From Apostichopus japonicus (taxonomy: Eukaryota; Echinodermata; Holothuroidea; Aspidochirotida; Stichopodidae), in the NCBI RefSeq assembly GCF_037975245.1, contig NC_092568.1:7053501-7117500 (forward strand): a stretch of 64,000 nucleotides of DNA. Reading direction: 5' to 3'. The notes beneath the pieces were generated by a model that was not told the origin of the DNA, searched no databases, and was given only the letters and a program-made list of their open reading frames with translations. The translations under genes were made by a program, and so were the position numbers. This document shows positions 28,801 to 38,510 of this stretch, one piece after another. The stretch's first letter is position 1; each line of letters starts with the position of its first letter.

Positions 28801-29177
28801 GGACAGCAGCTTTATATTATGCCTTATGGTAATGTACCTGGTCAGGTTTTCACTTGGGAACCCAATGATTGTGCAAAGGATCTAATGGATACACACAATG
28901 ACTTTACCCAATATGGTGAAAAATTCAGAAATATCCTGATTTGCTAGATGCAAATTTATCAGAAAAATTTATATCTCTTGCTTGTAATATTCAGTTGACA
29001 GAACTTTATTGATTATGCAGCAATTACAAATTTCACTTACCTTTGGATCATAAGATGCATGTGGCTTGGGTGGGTTTGGAGCCCAAAATTTTGTTGCTAA
29101 CTGAGAAAGGTTGTCAGCTTGGATTTGCTGAATAGTCGGAGCATGGTCTTTGAATTTTTTACTCATCCTGGGAATCT
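1..29177 (-). CDS. AQR: Aquarius intron-binding spliceosomal RNA helicase, 34 coding exons, 3' end beyond window
   Basis: AQR (IBP160, fSAP164) is a nuclear SF1/Upf1-like helicase that binds introns upstream of the branch site in the spliceosome and connects splicing with snoRNP assembly. I translated 34 minus-strand exons, each flanked by AG and GT, that join in phase into 1240 codons with no stop. The protein matches AQR from its first exon to near its C-terminus. The start ATG is at 29166-29164, preceded by a splice acceptor after 29177, so a 5' non-coding exon lies upstream. Human AQR is about 1485 residues, so roughly 250 C-terminal residues lie outside the window. Introns run from under 100 bp to 4.4 kb and hold many repeats. 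Nothing suggests a pseudogene. Exon coordinates are given in the three domain entries that follow. Identity rests on long, near-exact motif runs recognised from the family. Confidence 0.97.
508..705. repeat. degenerate minisatellite of about 45-50 bp in AQR intron
   Basis: About four imperfect copies of a unit containing GATGCTATATCAATAGCC and AAGAATGTATTGCA follow each other in the intron between the exons at 135-1 and 920-749. Later copies gain an extra ATGAATGTATTG. It appears non-coding. Confidence 0.8.
976..1253 (-). mobile_element. tRNA-derived SINE, family B, copy 1
   Basis: Read on the minus strand the element starts with a Ser/Leu-tRNA-like head: an A-box region GTGGCCGAGTGGATAAAGGC, then a B-box-like GGTTCGATACC. 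The body ends with CTGCTGATT. A second copy in the same orientation lies at 11363-11621, so this is an interspersed repeat and not a tRNA gene. It sits in the AQR intron between the exons at 749-920 and 1494-1681. Confidence 0.75.
1893..2238. repeat. tandem duplication of intron plus the end of AQR exon 2208-2279
   Basis: Two direct copies, about 1893-2061 and 2069-2238, share a (GATT)n tract, a CAAGTTTGAGGGTTGTGA segment, the donor site, and about 30 bp of the 3' end of the AQR motif-II exon. The copy nearer base 1 is a fragment with a donor-like gtaagg but no acceptor or upstream exon half. It should be spliced out as intron. Confidence 0.85.
6906..7202 (+). mobile_element. tRNA-derived SINE, family A
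   Basis: The head holds an A-box-like TGGCTAAGGCGTCGGACTCG and a B box GGTTCGATTCC. A roughly 200-bp body follows, with a tail TAAAGCGCTTTGAGACC...AAGCGCTATATAAAA. The tail is also present, reversed, at 13885-13965. It lies in the AQR intron just past exon 7231-7340 and ends about 30 bp from that exon's donor. Confidence 0.75.
7978..8300. repeat. degenerate short tandem repeat, AACCAGTGAAATGCAATCAAGT-type
   Basis: Repeated variants of TAACCAGTGAAATGCAAT and CAAGTAACCGGTGAA fill about 320 bp of the AQR intron 7887-9052. Spacing is irregular, about 20-30 bp. No coding potential was seen. Confidence 0.7.
11363..11621 (-). mobile_element. tRNA-derived SINE, family B, copy 2
   Basis: This is the same family and orientation as 976-1253. 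On the minus strand it reads CCGGTGCTGTGGCCGAGTGG, then GGTTCGATACCCGGCC, then a body ending CTGCTGATT. It lies in the AQR intron between exons 10784-10893 and 11887-12056. Confidence 0.75.
11887..16534 (-). CDS. AQR: AQR exons 12-19: central stalk/beta-barrel region, codons 336-664
   Basis: Coding exons in transcript order: 16534-16431, 16230-16128, 15614-15494, 14693-14601, 14269-14169, 13764-13638, 12826-12659, 12056-11887. Diagnostic runs are [92 protein letters not shown] and [11 protein letters not shown]. All lie in the order found in vertebrate AQR. In structures of the family this region forms the stalk and beta-barrel that join the helical scaffold to the helicase lobes. The 4.4-kb intron before exon 12 (16535-20945) is the largest AQR intron in the window. 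It contains a hAT-type element and a 20-bp minisatellite. Confidence 0.95.
13885..13965 (-). mobile_element. SINE family A 3'-tail fragment
   Basis: On the minus strand it reads TTTGTAAAGCGCTTTGAG...GCGCTATATAAATATTAC and ends in a short (ATT)n tract. The CGCTTTGAG...GCGCTATATAAA core matches the tail of the SINE at 6906-7202. The head is missing. It lies in an AQR intron. Confidence 0.6.
17634..19354. mobile_element. non-autonomous hAT-type DNA transposon, 1.72 kb
   Basis: Both ends share the terminal inverted repeat TAGTGTTCAACCGATTA, followed by several ATTCCGAT/TACCGAT subrepeats. The flanks are CACCATTA (17626-17633) and CACCAGTA (19355-19362), an 8-bp target duplication with one mismatch, as made by hAT transposases. 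No long transposase frame is present: the interior has only open frames under 90 codons. It sits in the second copy of a locally duplicated intron segment (compare 17380-17440 with 17580-17630) in the 4.4-kb AQR intron. Confidence 0.8.
20446..20892. repeat. 20-bp minisatellite, TATATTCCCACTATATACTC unit
   Basis: About 22 tandem copies of a 20-bp unit with C/T substitutions end about 50 bp before AQR exon 20946-21059. The unit has no stop in one plus-strand frame, so it gives a spurious 176-codon open frame with a 20-residue period ([20 protein letters not shown]-like). There is no other evidence that it is translated. Confidence 0.95.
20946..29177 (-). CDS. AQR: AQR exons 1-11: N-terminal helical (armadillo-type) region, codons 1-335
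   Basis: Coding exons in transcript order: 29177-29041 (ATG at 29166), 28395-28355, 28113-28032, 26702-26628, 26370-26230, 25229-25161, 24164-24064, 23361-23285, 22796-22732, 21951-21838, 21059-20946. The start exon contains [16 protein letters not shown], matching the conserved AQR N-terminus. Later exons carry [51 protein letters not shown] and [15 protein letters not shown], all of which have clear counterparts in vertebrate AQR. In the family this part forms the armadillo-like helical scaffold that docks on the intron-binding complex. No nucleotide-binding motif is expected here and none is seen. Phases are mixed (0, 1 and 2) and every junction preserves the frame. Confidence 0.95.
27080..27545. 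other. GC-richer island in AQR intron, origin unknown
   Basis: This part of the intron between exons 26628-26702 and 28032-28113 is clearly less AT-rich than its surroundings. It has a 65-codon plus-strand open frame at 27163-27360 and a 64-codon one at 27342-27536. Neither resembles a protein I know. It could be a solo LTR or another decayed insertion, but I found no convincing terminal repeat or target duplication. Confidence 0.3.
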
Positions 29178-29969
29178 CTAATGAGGTAAGAAAGTTATTT
29201 AAAACAAACAAATGTTGACATTTACTGATCAATGAATCTATCACAAAGTACATAATAAGAGATTCTTAATGTCATCAGTAATAATCATACAGAGATATGC
29301 ACACAAACATAGGCCTGAAGTTGTCAACACAGGTGCTCTGTATTCTCACAGTTTACACATTTGAACTAGTCTAATTTATCTTAGTTACCAGACTAAAAGG
29401 AAAATTTTTCACATAAGAGACATGGGGAATGTTGGCTTTTGCAATGTTCATTGCACATTCCAATAGTAAATTACAAAATTGATAGAACCTGCACTTTTAT
29501 ATTGCAAAAGATGCTCAGATTGTCTGAAAGTCAAACCAATATGATAAAGTTAGGGACTGAAGATGAACATGTCACTGCTGTTATCAGGACTGCGGTGTAA
29601 CTGCTAAGCCAAAAGTATTTACCCACTGACTATCCTCCTAAACTAAAGTAATATAGGTATTTTCCTACATAATCTTACCTAGTTTGGCTTTAGCTTCACA
29701 AAAATAGAGGTATTCAAAATATAAGTTAAAAGACTAAGCTTTGTCTAAATAAACGTTTACTTTGGTAAAATTGATTGGGGATTTACGATGATGTTATTAA
29801 GGTCTACTCTCTCCCAGAACATCACTGGCCACGCAGTATATAGGGGCAGATATTCGGAGTGCCTACAGTGTAGAAAATACAGTACGCAATTATTTCGTGA
29901 AACGGGTACTCATAATATAAGGCTAGTCCGAGCGGTAATCTAAAACACTAACAAAACAATAAAAGCTAC

Positions 29970-30020
29970 CTGAATTCAAAGCTTGGCGTGAATATGTTTA
30001 ACGACTTCAGAGATAATCGA
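29970..30020 (-). other. possible AQR 5' non-coding exon donor and upstream region
   Basis: The AQR start exon opens with a splice acceptor, so transcription must begin farther right. A minus-strand donor (GAATTCAG then gtagct) has its exon edge at 29970 and could end the leader exon. Another donor-like site lies near 29676. No TATA box or other decisive promoter mark is visible. This is a weak inference from splice consensus only. Confidence 0.25.
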
Positions 30021-30199
30021 ACCTCGAAGTTGCAAATGTCATTTCACAAGATTTTAGTAGAAATTAATCCCTTTAAAGAGAAAAACGCATAGAAAACCAA
30101 GTTCAAATGAAGACACTTTCTCAAATTCGTAATGAAAACGTGCTTGGTTTGATTGACCATACTGGCCTAGAAAAACTTGCTAGAATTTGGAGAAAATGA

Positions 30200-30253
30200 G
30201 TTAGAAGCACTGATCTGTACACTAAAGTTAGTGTACAGATCAGTGGTTAGAAG
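30200..30253. repeat. 38-bp perfect hairpin flanked by 8-bp direct repeats
   Basis: Two 17-nt arms (CACTGATCTGTACACTA and its exact complement) face each other across a 4-nt spacer AAGT at 30208-30245. The hairpin is bracketed by GTTAGAAG at 30200-30207 and 30246-30253. The direct repeats look like a target-site duplication. Confidence 0.9.
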
Positions 30254-31854
30254 CTGGAGGAATATTGCGTGGCTGTTTCACGACGCACAGATTTGCATAT
30301 AGTACCTGCGCTATTACATATCTCTGTTTCACGAGGAAATGCGCTTTTATACAGAAATAGCTTTTGAGCGTAAAATATCACGCAAGCAAAGCCACTTATT
30401 TTGCTAGTAACTCCTATAGCCTAGCAAGATCAAAAGTACTACTGTATGTGTTTGTAGAAAATATTAGGCAGTTTGAAGGTCTGGTTTAAAATGTTTAACC
30501 TATATCTTTCTCCAATTCAGAAAACTTTGGGTCCCACAAATAATATGCAATAATTGTTAAACTTTTATTGCAAAATGTTGATGTGTGTTCCTAATTGCAT
30601 CATACCTGATGCAATTTCGAACCGTTAAAGTAGGCCTAATATATTATGTTTCCATGTACCTTCTCTTTCTTTAATGGTGGGCTAGACTTAGGCTTGTATT
30701 GTACTTGACAGCTTTGCAGATTATGGTAAATTCAATCGAAAATGCAAATTTCACAAAATTTGTTTGTTCTTGTAGTTTGGGTTTATTGCAACACTGAGGG
30801 GGGGGGGGGGATGGGGGGTTGAAGCAGGGGAGTGCGAAGGTCAAGTAATCCGGTTTCAATGATAAACTAATGTAATTTATATACTTCAAGTGCTGGTCAC
30901 AGGATTGTTCTCCATTTTCAGTATTTATGTTTTATTAAGCTATAAGAGCTATAAGTTAAGAGCTATAAGCTATAAGTTTACATTCTAGCAGCTATAGTCC
31001 GCGCCTAGAAGAAGTCGGCCTTAATGTAACATCTTTGCTCTTAATTCGTGCGTAGTTCGGTCGGTTATTCATTACGTTGTGTTACTCTGGTAATTTCATT
31101 GTTTGCAATTAGTGATTGTGATGTTTTATTTCCCTCTTTGTCCCCCCCCCCTTTCCATCCCGCGTCCAACCCACCCCTTCCCTGTCACATTTAATTCCCA
31201 CTAAATTGCAAATTGGAGAAAAGAACCCGGCATCTGCCTCGTAGTCCTCGTTAGGTTTCACAGTTCTGGACCTGCAGCAACAGCTTACAAGTCATCTCTA
31301 AGCTAAATCGGCCCTAGGTTATGGTAAAATACCCTCCGGCCCTTCCCACACCCTCTTCGGATGAATTCTTAGTTTACGCAAAAGCTTAGGGGGAAATATC
31401 AAGTTGGTATTAATATAGCAATAACAAGGACTTCGACTGCGCATATTCACTTTGTTTTGTCGAAATTGCGTCATGTTTGATAGACGGTAACCAGAGACTT
31501 CTCTGTGTTTACATATGTCACCATGGTCGTTCTCGCCAGCGTGTAGTAGCAGACTGTATTGTCTGTATTGTGTAAAGGTTTATAAGGGTGGATAAACTGT
31601 TGGCGCTTCGGCGCTAAAACAGATATCCGGTACAGTGCGGCAACGATGTCTTACATCACCTCGGCGCTATGCAAAATCTATGTAGTGCATGCAAGACACA
31701 ATGATTGCGCTCAAAGGACTCGATCTGCCATTGGTTTAGAAAGTTAAGCGCAACGTGCGAACAATTCTGCGCGACCACTGCGTTCTCATTAAAATATATA
31801 TGACGTAACAGACAAATGACATACATCGTTAAGATAACCATCTTTACTTATGGC

Positions 31855-33062
31855 CATGGGCGGCGATCATGGGGGGGGGGGACGGGGGGGACATGTCCCC
31901 CCCAATATTTTAGGTGGGGGGATATAGTATCAAATATCCCCCCCAATATTTGGTGGCATAGTTTTTTTAAGCATATGTTTTGTATTTTTTATGATATCGC
32001 TAGTAATTTCAAACTAGAAAATGCTTAGATGCAACTTACAAGGCCTGGGAAGTGCCATTTCCAGCAATCTGGGAGGCATTTTCGGCCAATTTTTTTTTTT
32101 TTTGCGCTTCGCGACAACTTAGAAAGTCTGGGTACAAGCTTTGCCCCGCCCAAATTCCTCGCAAGGCGCCTGTCTAACCGTGTCACAATTTGTTACTATA
32201 TATGATCGAAAGTAGTTTTTACTTTTTTTTCGAAATGAATAGCTAGACGGACCGCATCCGTAATGATATTTGGTTTGCATCTTGTGTAAGTACGTACAAT
32301 CATACATATGATCCACATCGATATGGGTTCACTGGGTTTCCATTTGGCCTGTTTCCTACAAGATTTCTATAACCGCAGGTGCGCAGCCAAGGGAGGGGGA
32401 TGAAGGGTGGAGACCGCCCTCCCCCTCGAGCATATTATTTTGGTATTTTCTATGATATCGAAGTTTTACAGTAGCCGTTATAAGAGGTTTTAATATTTGT
32501 ACACCAATAATTTAACTGTGTCTGAATTTTCGAAAATTCCCTGACCAACATTCTTCATCATACTTCCCTCTACTCGTGCAATTTTGACCGGTCTGTTAGG
32601 GGTTGAGGGTTTTTTCTGTATTGGTTGTCCATAGATGAAATATTATGCAACATTATGGGTATGTTTTGAAGTGAATTTATTATTCAAATTATGAACAAAT
32701 AATGGGCTTAAAACCTTGAAAAGTGGGGCTGACGGGTATTGTGGGGCGTTACGTAGAATTACCTACAAAAGCAATGATCCACAGGAGATGCAATGAGGTA
32801 GAACATGATGTGTGACTGGTGACAATCTTGAAAAAAGGTTATGAATGAAAAAAAAACTATTAGGAAAAACTTGGTTCTCAGGCAAAAGTGTACATCTGGT
32901 TGGTCAGTTTCAAGCCCGAGAAGTGCCATTTCCGGTGATCTGGGGGGCTATCAAAACCAGAAATTTTCTTGTACGCTGCGCGCCAACCAATGGTGGCGCT
33001 CCGCTTTGATAGTAATTCGCCTGCATGTCCCCCCCAATATTTGAAACAGATCGCCGCCCCTG
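31855..33062. mobile_element. non-autonomous hAT-type DNA transposon, 1.2 kb
   Basis: Ends are CATGGGCGGCGATC and, inverted, CAGGGGCGGCGATC. The flanks are perfect 8-bp duplications CTTATGGC at 31847-31854 and 33063-33070. Near both ends are long G/C homopolymers next to CCCCCCAATATTT. No transposase frame is visible. It lies 115 bp before the first ATG of the small-exon gene and could supply part of its promoter or leader. Confidence 0.85.
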
Positions 33063-33177
33063 CTTATGGCTATGTGCTTTGTATGTCAATTGCTCTTCGT
33101 TGAAGATAAGTCTATTGTGCGATTACTCAAAATGTTCTTTACATTTTCCCTTCTCAAGCTATTGTGCTTCATCCTAC

Positions 33178-36100
33178 ATGGTCGGGAATTTCACCAAATT
33201 CCTGGCCCATGAACGAGGTAAGTCACAATTTGCATAAAGTATTCTTTGTTTTTGGTTGTAATGCTCGTTTAATTGAAAATTCATCAAGGTGCTCTATTAT
33301 AAGTTTCTCATGTCATTTCAAGGAATCCATTATATTTATATATAAATGATAAACTACGTACAGTTCACTTTCTTTTATTCGTTATTATACTGCAGAGACA
33401 CGCATTCACTTTGGGTTATTAGCCAGTAGTAAAATTCTCGTCGTTCCACAGCTCACTACATCCTTCCAGATGGATGTTTCGGGTACCGTCCACCGTTTAA
33501 AGGTAAGTTTCAGGTACCATTACGTCATGCGGCGCCGTATGGACAGGCACTTACCTTTGCAAATTAGAAAATCACAGTCTGATATGTTTTTAATGAAATG
33601 CCACTTTGCTTGCGAGAAATTATATATTTTCAATAAGTGAGTGCATAAGGGGCGGCTTCTTGGGTTGGTGTGGGGATATACGGGGGGAGGGGGAGGTGGG
33701 TGGGGTGGGGAGATTTTGCGTAATGAGAGATGGATCATATAACGAGATATGTGGGTTATATATCGTTGAAAGGCAGAGGTAGCTACTATGATTGTTTCTG
33801 TTGTACATGCCATCGAACGACGAAGCGGGGTGGTGGTGCCGTGGTGGTGTGGTGGACTGAACTGGGGTGGGTTTTGGAGTTGGGAGGGGGGTTCTGTAGC
33901 GCCGTGGGGAGTTCGGTGTCTATCACTGACATGAACTAACGTGTTTGTTATTTCTGTGATGTTTCCTATAGATCTAAAACGGAAACCTTTCAATCTGGAA
34001 TCTCCCGTGACCGGAGAAGATTCCTTTTCGCTCCTTTGCTTAAAATCAGGTACTTGTTCTTCTTTTAACAACTTTACAACAAAGCTAAAGCAATCACAAT
34101 AGCAATCATTTTGAATTTGGTAGTGCGTTAATAGCGTCCTCTATTAAGACGAAAAACTTTATTTCCATCTTTGATTTATGTATTTTTTTATTTATTTGTT
34201 TGTTTGTATCGTATTGATTGGCTAATTCGGTTGGTCGGTTTTCAAAGTCAAGTCAATATCGTTTTCTGATTATAAATTCAAAGACATTGACACTATTACT
34301 TTCCCTGTTTCGTTTCAGAGCAAACTCTGCGCATGCGTGAAGATCTCCTTAACAGTAAGATACCATGATTTAGTCTATTACTTCAATAGGTATTCATAAT
34401 GAATTTAAACCAGCTGTTGCTTAAACCATTTATTACTTCAATAAAACTTGCTTTCATAGTAACTGAAGTTATTTTTGAAGTATTATTCAATATAGCCTAA
34501 TTTTACTGCTTCTTTTTTCAGCCTTCCTTGATCTTACACTCCAAGACCAGCTAAAATTCTACCCTGACTTTGTGCTGGCACAACTTGAAGGTGGGTTTAC
34601 TATACTCGATATATACGTGTTAGACCAACTGATAAATATAACATGCATTTTAATTATCCTCTATGTTTATTTATATTTAATTACTTTATTTATCCGATTT
34701 TAGTTGGCTGTTCTTTAAGATGGTTTTTGCATTTTTGTTTTTACATTCATAGAATGCCTTTTTCAAGGACTCTCTTCAAACATTCTTCTCGATCATAAGA
34801 ACGGTAAGTTGTATTTTGACATAAATTATTGCCAGATGATTAAAAAAGCAAGTTCAAAAGTAAGAACAAAAAGATCTGCCGTCATCTGCGTGTACATTAC
34901 CGCGGTGCTCTATAATTCCCCTAATTGTAATCCACTATTTATTTCAGATCCTGAGAGAATCTTTTTGTTTCTCAAGGGTGACTTTGGGATCACCATTTTG
35001 CCTCGAGGTGAGTTTTCCTAAATTGAAAATTGAATTGAAAATTTTCCCTGATTGATCCCCCCCCCCAATGCTGATCAATTATGAATTTGAAAAAGATACT
35101 CCCCGGATATCAACAAAAAGAAATCGTTCTTGATACCATGTCCTGCAAAGACGGCGGCATTGTTGAATGTAGTTAACATCATTACTGTTTCGTTTATGAT
35201 TATTCGGTTGCTTTTGTTTTACCATTAAACTGAACCATACAAACCAACACATGACGTCATAACTTTACGAATTTGTGCTTTCACAAGTTATGTTAGTAAA
35301 ATATTCGAAAACTATAGCCGTCAATATTTTAGGTTACTAATAGCTGTTCGAACAGCTATCTTTATTCTGTGTAAAACAATTACCTACGTTGTGTGTGTGA
35401 GGGGGGGGGGGGGTGGGAGGGGCAGGGGAACCAATAGAAGTAGTCAACCGCCTGTAATCATTTGAACTTTGTTTCTATGATTTTTACTTTGAAATGGAAA
35501 GTATAGGACTGCACAGCATTGCCTGGTTGAATTCCTTACGTCTATCTAACGTAACATTTATGCATATATTTTACTATATAAAAACTATATACAATAATAA
35601 TAACGCTATATAACAATAATGCTATCTAAACCTTATCCTATATAAATATTATGCAAAACATACTGGAGTTAAAAAAAAAAAATTAGAAAGCTATTTGCAA
35701 CGTTGCCGCAAAACTCCAGTAACATATAGTCCTGCCTGATCACATAATTACGTCATCTTTTGTTTTGTAGTGAAGCAGAATAATACCCCTGCTACCCTCG
35801 AGACGTATCACCAAGATTATACTACCTCCACCTGGTCTGGTTAGATATATTTTATAATAACTTCTTTTCTCCACCTTTTGTGTAAGGTCCGCTGTGCAAT
35901 TTGGGACTATTTATGTATGTTGCTTGGAAGAGGGGTCCAGTGCAGCAAATGAGTCGCAACTGTAAATCCAAGAAACTAGACGTTTTAACTATTTCTTTTT
36001 ACATATTCCCCAATTGTATTCACACAGATATTCAGGGTCAAAACACCGAACAGACCACAACAACGAGACATGAAGGTAACAAAGTAGGCCTATATTTAGC

Positions 36101-36652
36101 TCTGTAGGGTAAACAGGCTTAGAGTTTTTGTTATGTTCTTGAGTTTTGAGGCCGCACATATATGGGGATATGGGCAGAGTGGCACGAGTGTGTTTCCGAA
36201 ACGCATTCATCTGCAGGTGTTAAACGAATTGTTTTTGGTTATAAACAAAACTAAATAAGAACCTCCTTTCTTCTCTTCAACATTTCAGGTTACACTTTAA
36301 CAGCGTACCAGTTTACCTTCAAAAGCTCAACTGGTAAGTATACCGATCACTAGGTTAACTTGTATTACAAATAAAGGTATGAAAGCAAACAAAGGAATCA
36401 AGTTTTAAACTCCGATTTCCCTTTAAATTATACATATATGAACTTCATGAACTGAAAAATACCGTTTCTAAACATTAAATATATGCATGGTTTGTTTTGG
36501 TCTTATTTTCAGAACCTGAACAGATCCAACACTCAGAAGAAACCTTAACAGGTCAGAAAAGTTTAATAGAGTTAAAAAATAAGAGTGTCAGTGCTTTGCC
36601 AAACAAGCCACTAATTGGAAAGATTGGTATCATACTGTGCTGTCTTTCCTGA
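33178..36652 (+). CDS. unrecognised gene made of 11 small, symmetric phase-1 exons
   Basis: Exons with clear AG/GT borders: 33178-33217 (ATG), 33452-33502, 33972-34049, 34319-34354, 34522-34590, 34753-34803, 34948-35007, 35771-35839, 36028-36075, 36289-36333, 36513-36551 (or read through to TGA at 36650-36652). Every intron is phase 1 and every internal exon is a multiple of three (36, 39, 45, 48, 51, 60, 69 or 78 nt). The joined frame stays open for over 180 codons. Segments include YILPDGCFGYRPPFKDLKRK, SPVTGEDSFSLLCLKSEQTL, DQLKFYPDFVLAQLEECLFQ and PERIFLFLKGDFGITILPR, then a Thr/Gln/Glu-rich tail. I do not recognise a domain. No signal peptide is evident with this start. In exon 35771-35839 the donor G/gttag overlaps an in-frame TAG (35842-35844), so failure to splice there gives a shorter form. 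The start and 3' end are the least certain parts. Confidence 0.6.
35340..35359. repeat. 20-bp perfect palindrome
   Basis: ATAGCTGTTCGAACAGCTAT is its own reverse complement. It lies in the intron between small exons 34948-35007 and 35771-35839 and could be a dimeric transcription-factor site. No function is shown. Confidence 0.6.
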
Positions 36653-38460
36653 GGTCAATAATATTTGAAGATCACAAAGATGGGACTGTTTTAAAAATTA
36701 AAGCATGCATATTAAATTTTAAAATTCAGACACGATAAATTTATTGCAGATTAAGAGTATGGTAAGTTATTGTATACTGTCAATCTTTGGGTCAGTGTAG
36801 TCAAGCGATCACAAAACAGTTTATTGTAAAAATTAACGTATATTAAATTGGGAAGTCCAAACTTTGTTTGGTATATACTTTCTTGCGATACACTCGTGAC
36901 TTGTTATGTCACTCATGTTGACTAAATTAAGAAATTTTCAACCAATTTAATAATTGTTACCACTACGCGGTTTGCTATCGATTAAGCATATATATAGTAA
37001 TCATCTACAAACATATATAGTTTAAAAAAAAAACATTGTCAGTAAGGGGAATACACTGTATAGGTGTATATCTTTGCGCTAGTAACAAGAAAGTACTAAC
37101 GAAATAAGTCGGGCGTAACCCGGAGTTTGAGTTTAAATTTCTCACCGCTTACACATCCCTGCTTTAATGTAACGGATTACAATTCGACATAACCATTCTC
37201 ACATAGAACCAACATAGGGTGAATCCTATATTCGTAACTAAATGAAAATGCAACGTAGTATGTCTGTATATATGATAATACTACGACAGCTACAAAATAC
37301 ATGTACTATTGGACTGGTAATTGTCAACTTAGATCTTCTTCTAGTTCTTCCTAGTTGTATGGAAAGATGGGGTAAAGAGTAGGATGGAAAGATGTGGGAA
37401 GGAAGAGATTGGGGGGGGGGGGGTGGGGTGGGGGAGGGGGTGGCGAATGCCAGAGCCTGACATAATGGTAACCCAGAGGAGGTTTTGGGGAAGAAGAGGG
37501 ACTTGATTCGTGCATGTGTTGGATGAAGTTTAGCCACCGCCAAATATGATTTGGATAAATAATCCCACGCATTATTTTCTATTTTAGCCACACAAAAAGA
37601 CTATGCCACCAAATATTGAGGGGGGGGGGGGTGGGTGGATATTAGATACTATATCACCCACAAAAATTTTGGGGGAGGAAATGTCCCCCCGTCCCTCCCC
37701 CCTCCCCATGATCGCCGCCCATGGAAGTAGTAGTGCATCGCCGAATACTACCCACCGAAAGTCTGTTAAACACGATGATGAATTCCGCGACTAAGGCCGA
37801 CGCGACTTAAAACTGGCTAAATATTTTTGTAGTCGCCAGCAATCGTAGGCCGATGCTGTTAAGACTATTGACGATTTTCCAAATTCGACGGTCGAGTTGA
37901 GTCGGGTCGCGTTCAGTGTACGTGTTAGATAACGGTAACAACCATGCGCTTTTTATTTGTAATTTGACTGGCAACTGTATTAGCCATGCATTTACCCAGG
38001 TATCTGGCTGTTCGTGAACGTACACGGAGTGCGCGCCGAGGCCTTAAATGAATGCGTTTGTTACAAGAACAGTTTAGCAATAATTTGCGCGCATAGGCCT
38101 ATAGACGGAGTACACGTGCAAAACATGCATGTGCATAGTTAATTTAACTGACTTTCAGAGCACTATTCATTAAAATCATAAAGCATTACCTTTGCTGTTG
38201 CATTTCATTTATTTGATGCAAACATAAATTTAGTTTGTATAGAGAATATGTCTAGGCCTCGAAGTCAATTTAATATATCTGTTTTTTAACCTGGTACCTG
38301 ATTTCTAGATATATTTTAATCACATAGACACAAGTATCACGTGCCGTTTGTTTATCTAACTAGCACGTCATTGATTGTATTGATAAACCATGTTCAATTA
38401 TGTTTATTTCTACTCAATTGGCAAACACACTTTGTACCTATATGCGCAGGCCTGCGTGTC
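36653..38460. other. intergenic region before the selenoprotein L gene
   Basis: It contains G-rich low-complexity DNA near 37410-37440, a truncated hAT-type end at about 37590-37725, and otherwise unique AT-rich sequence. I see no supported gene in it. Confidence 0.5.
37590..37725 (-). mobile_element. truncated end of the 31855-33062 hAT-type family
   Basis: Read on the minus strand from 37725, it repeats the left end of the 31855-33062 element: CATGGGCGGCGATCATGG, a G-run, ACATTTCC, GATATAGTATC, and then AATATTTGGTGGCATAGT. The opposite terminal repeat was not found, so the copy appears to be a fragment in reverse orientation. Confidence 0.7.
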
Positions 38461-38465
38461 AAAGC

Positions 38466-38510
38466 ATATAAGACTGTAGTCTGTCGTTGTTGTCCTGACT
38501 ACATCTGTTG
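38466..38510 (+). promoter_or_regulatory. possible TATA box and short leader exon of the selenoprotein L gene
   Basis: ATATAAG at 38466-38472 is followed about 40 bp later by a strong donor (GTTG then gtaagt at 38511). The first coding exon at 39601 opens with a splice acceptor (attacag, exon from 39594), so a short upstream leader exon is needed and this one fits. The evidence is consensus only. Confidence 0.35.

Larger units (their letters stand above)
29178..31854. other. intergenic region between AQR and the downstream plus-strand genes
   Basis: About 2.7 kb upstream of the AQR start exon should hold the AQR promoter and leader exon. Visible structures are a 38-bp hairpin at 30208-30245, a G-run at 30797-30828, and repeated AGCTATAAG units at 30938-30985. 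No supported coding exon was found. Confidence 0.5.

Noticed and set aside
33520-34071. 183-codon minus-strand open frame
   Set aside because: It runs antisense across the exon at 33972-34049 and a G-rich intron. Its Pro/His-rich product is what G-rich DNA gives on the other strand.
35437-37733. full-length hAT element using GAAGTAGT as target duplication for the 37590-37725 fragment
   Set aside because: The left GAAGTAGT is not followed by the expected CA(T/G)GGGCGG end, and the interval contains well-formed exons. A chance 8-mer match is more likely.
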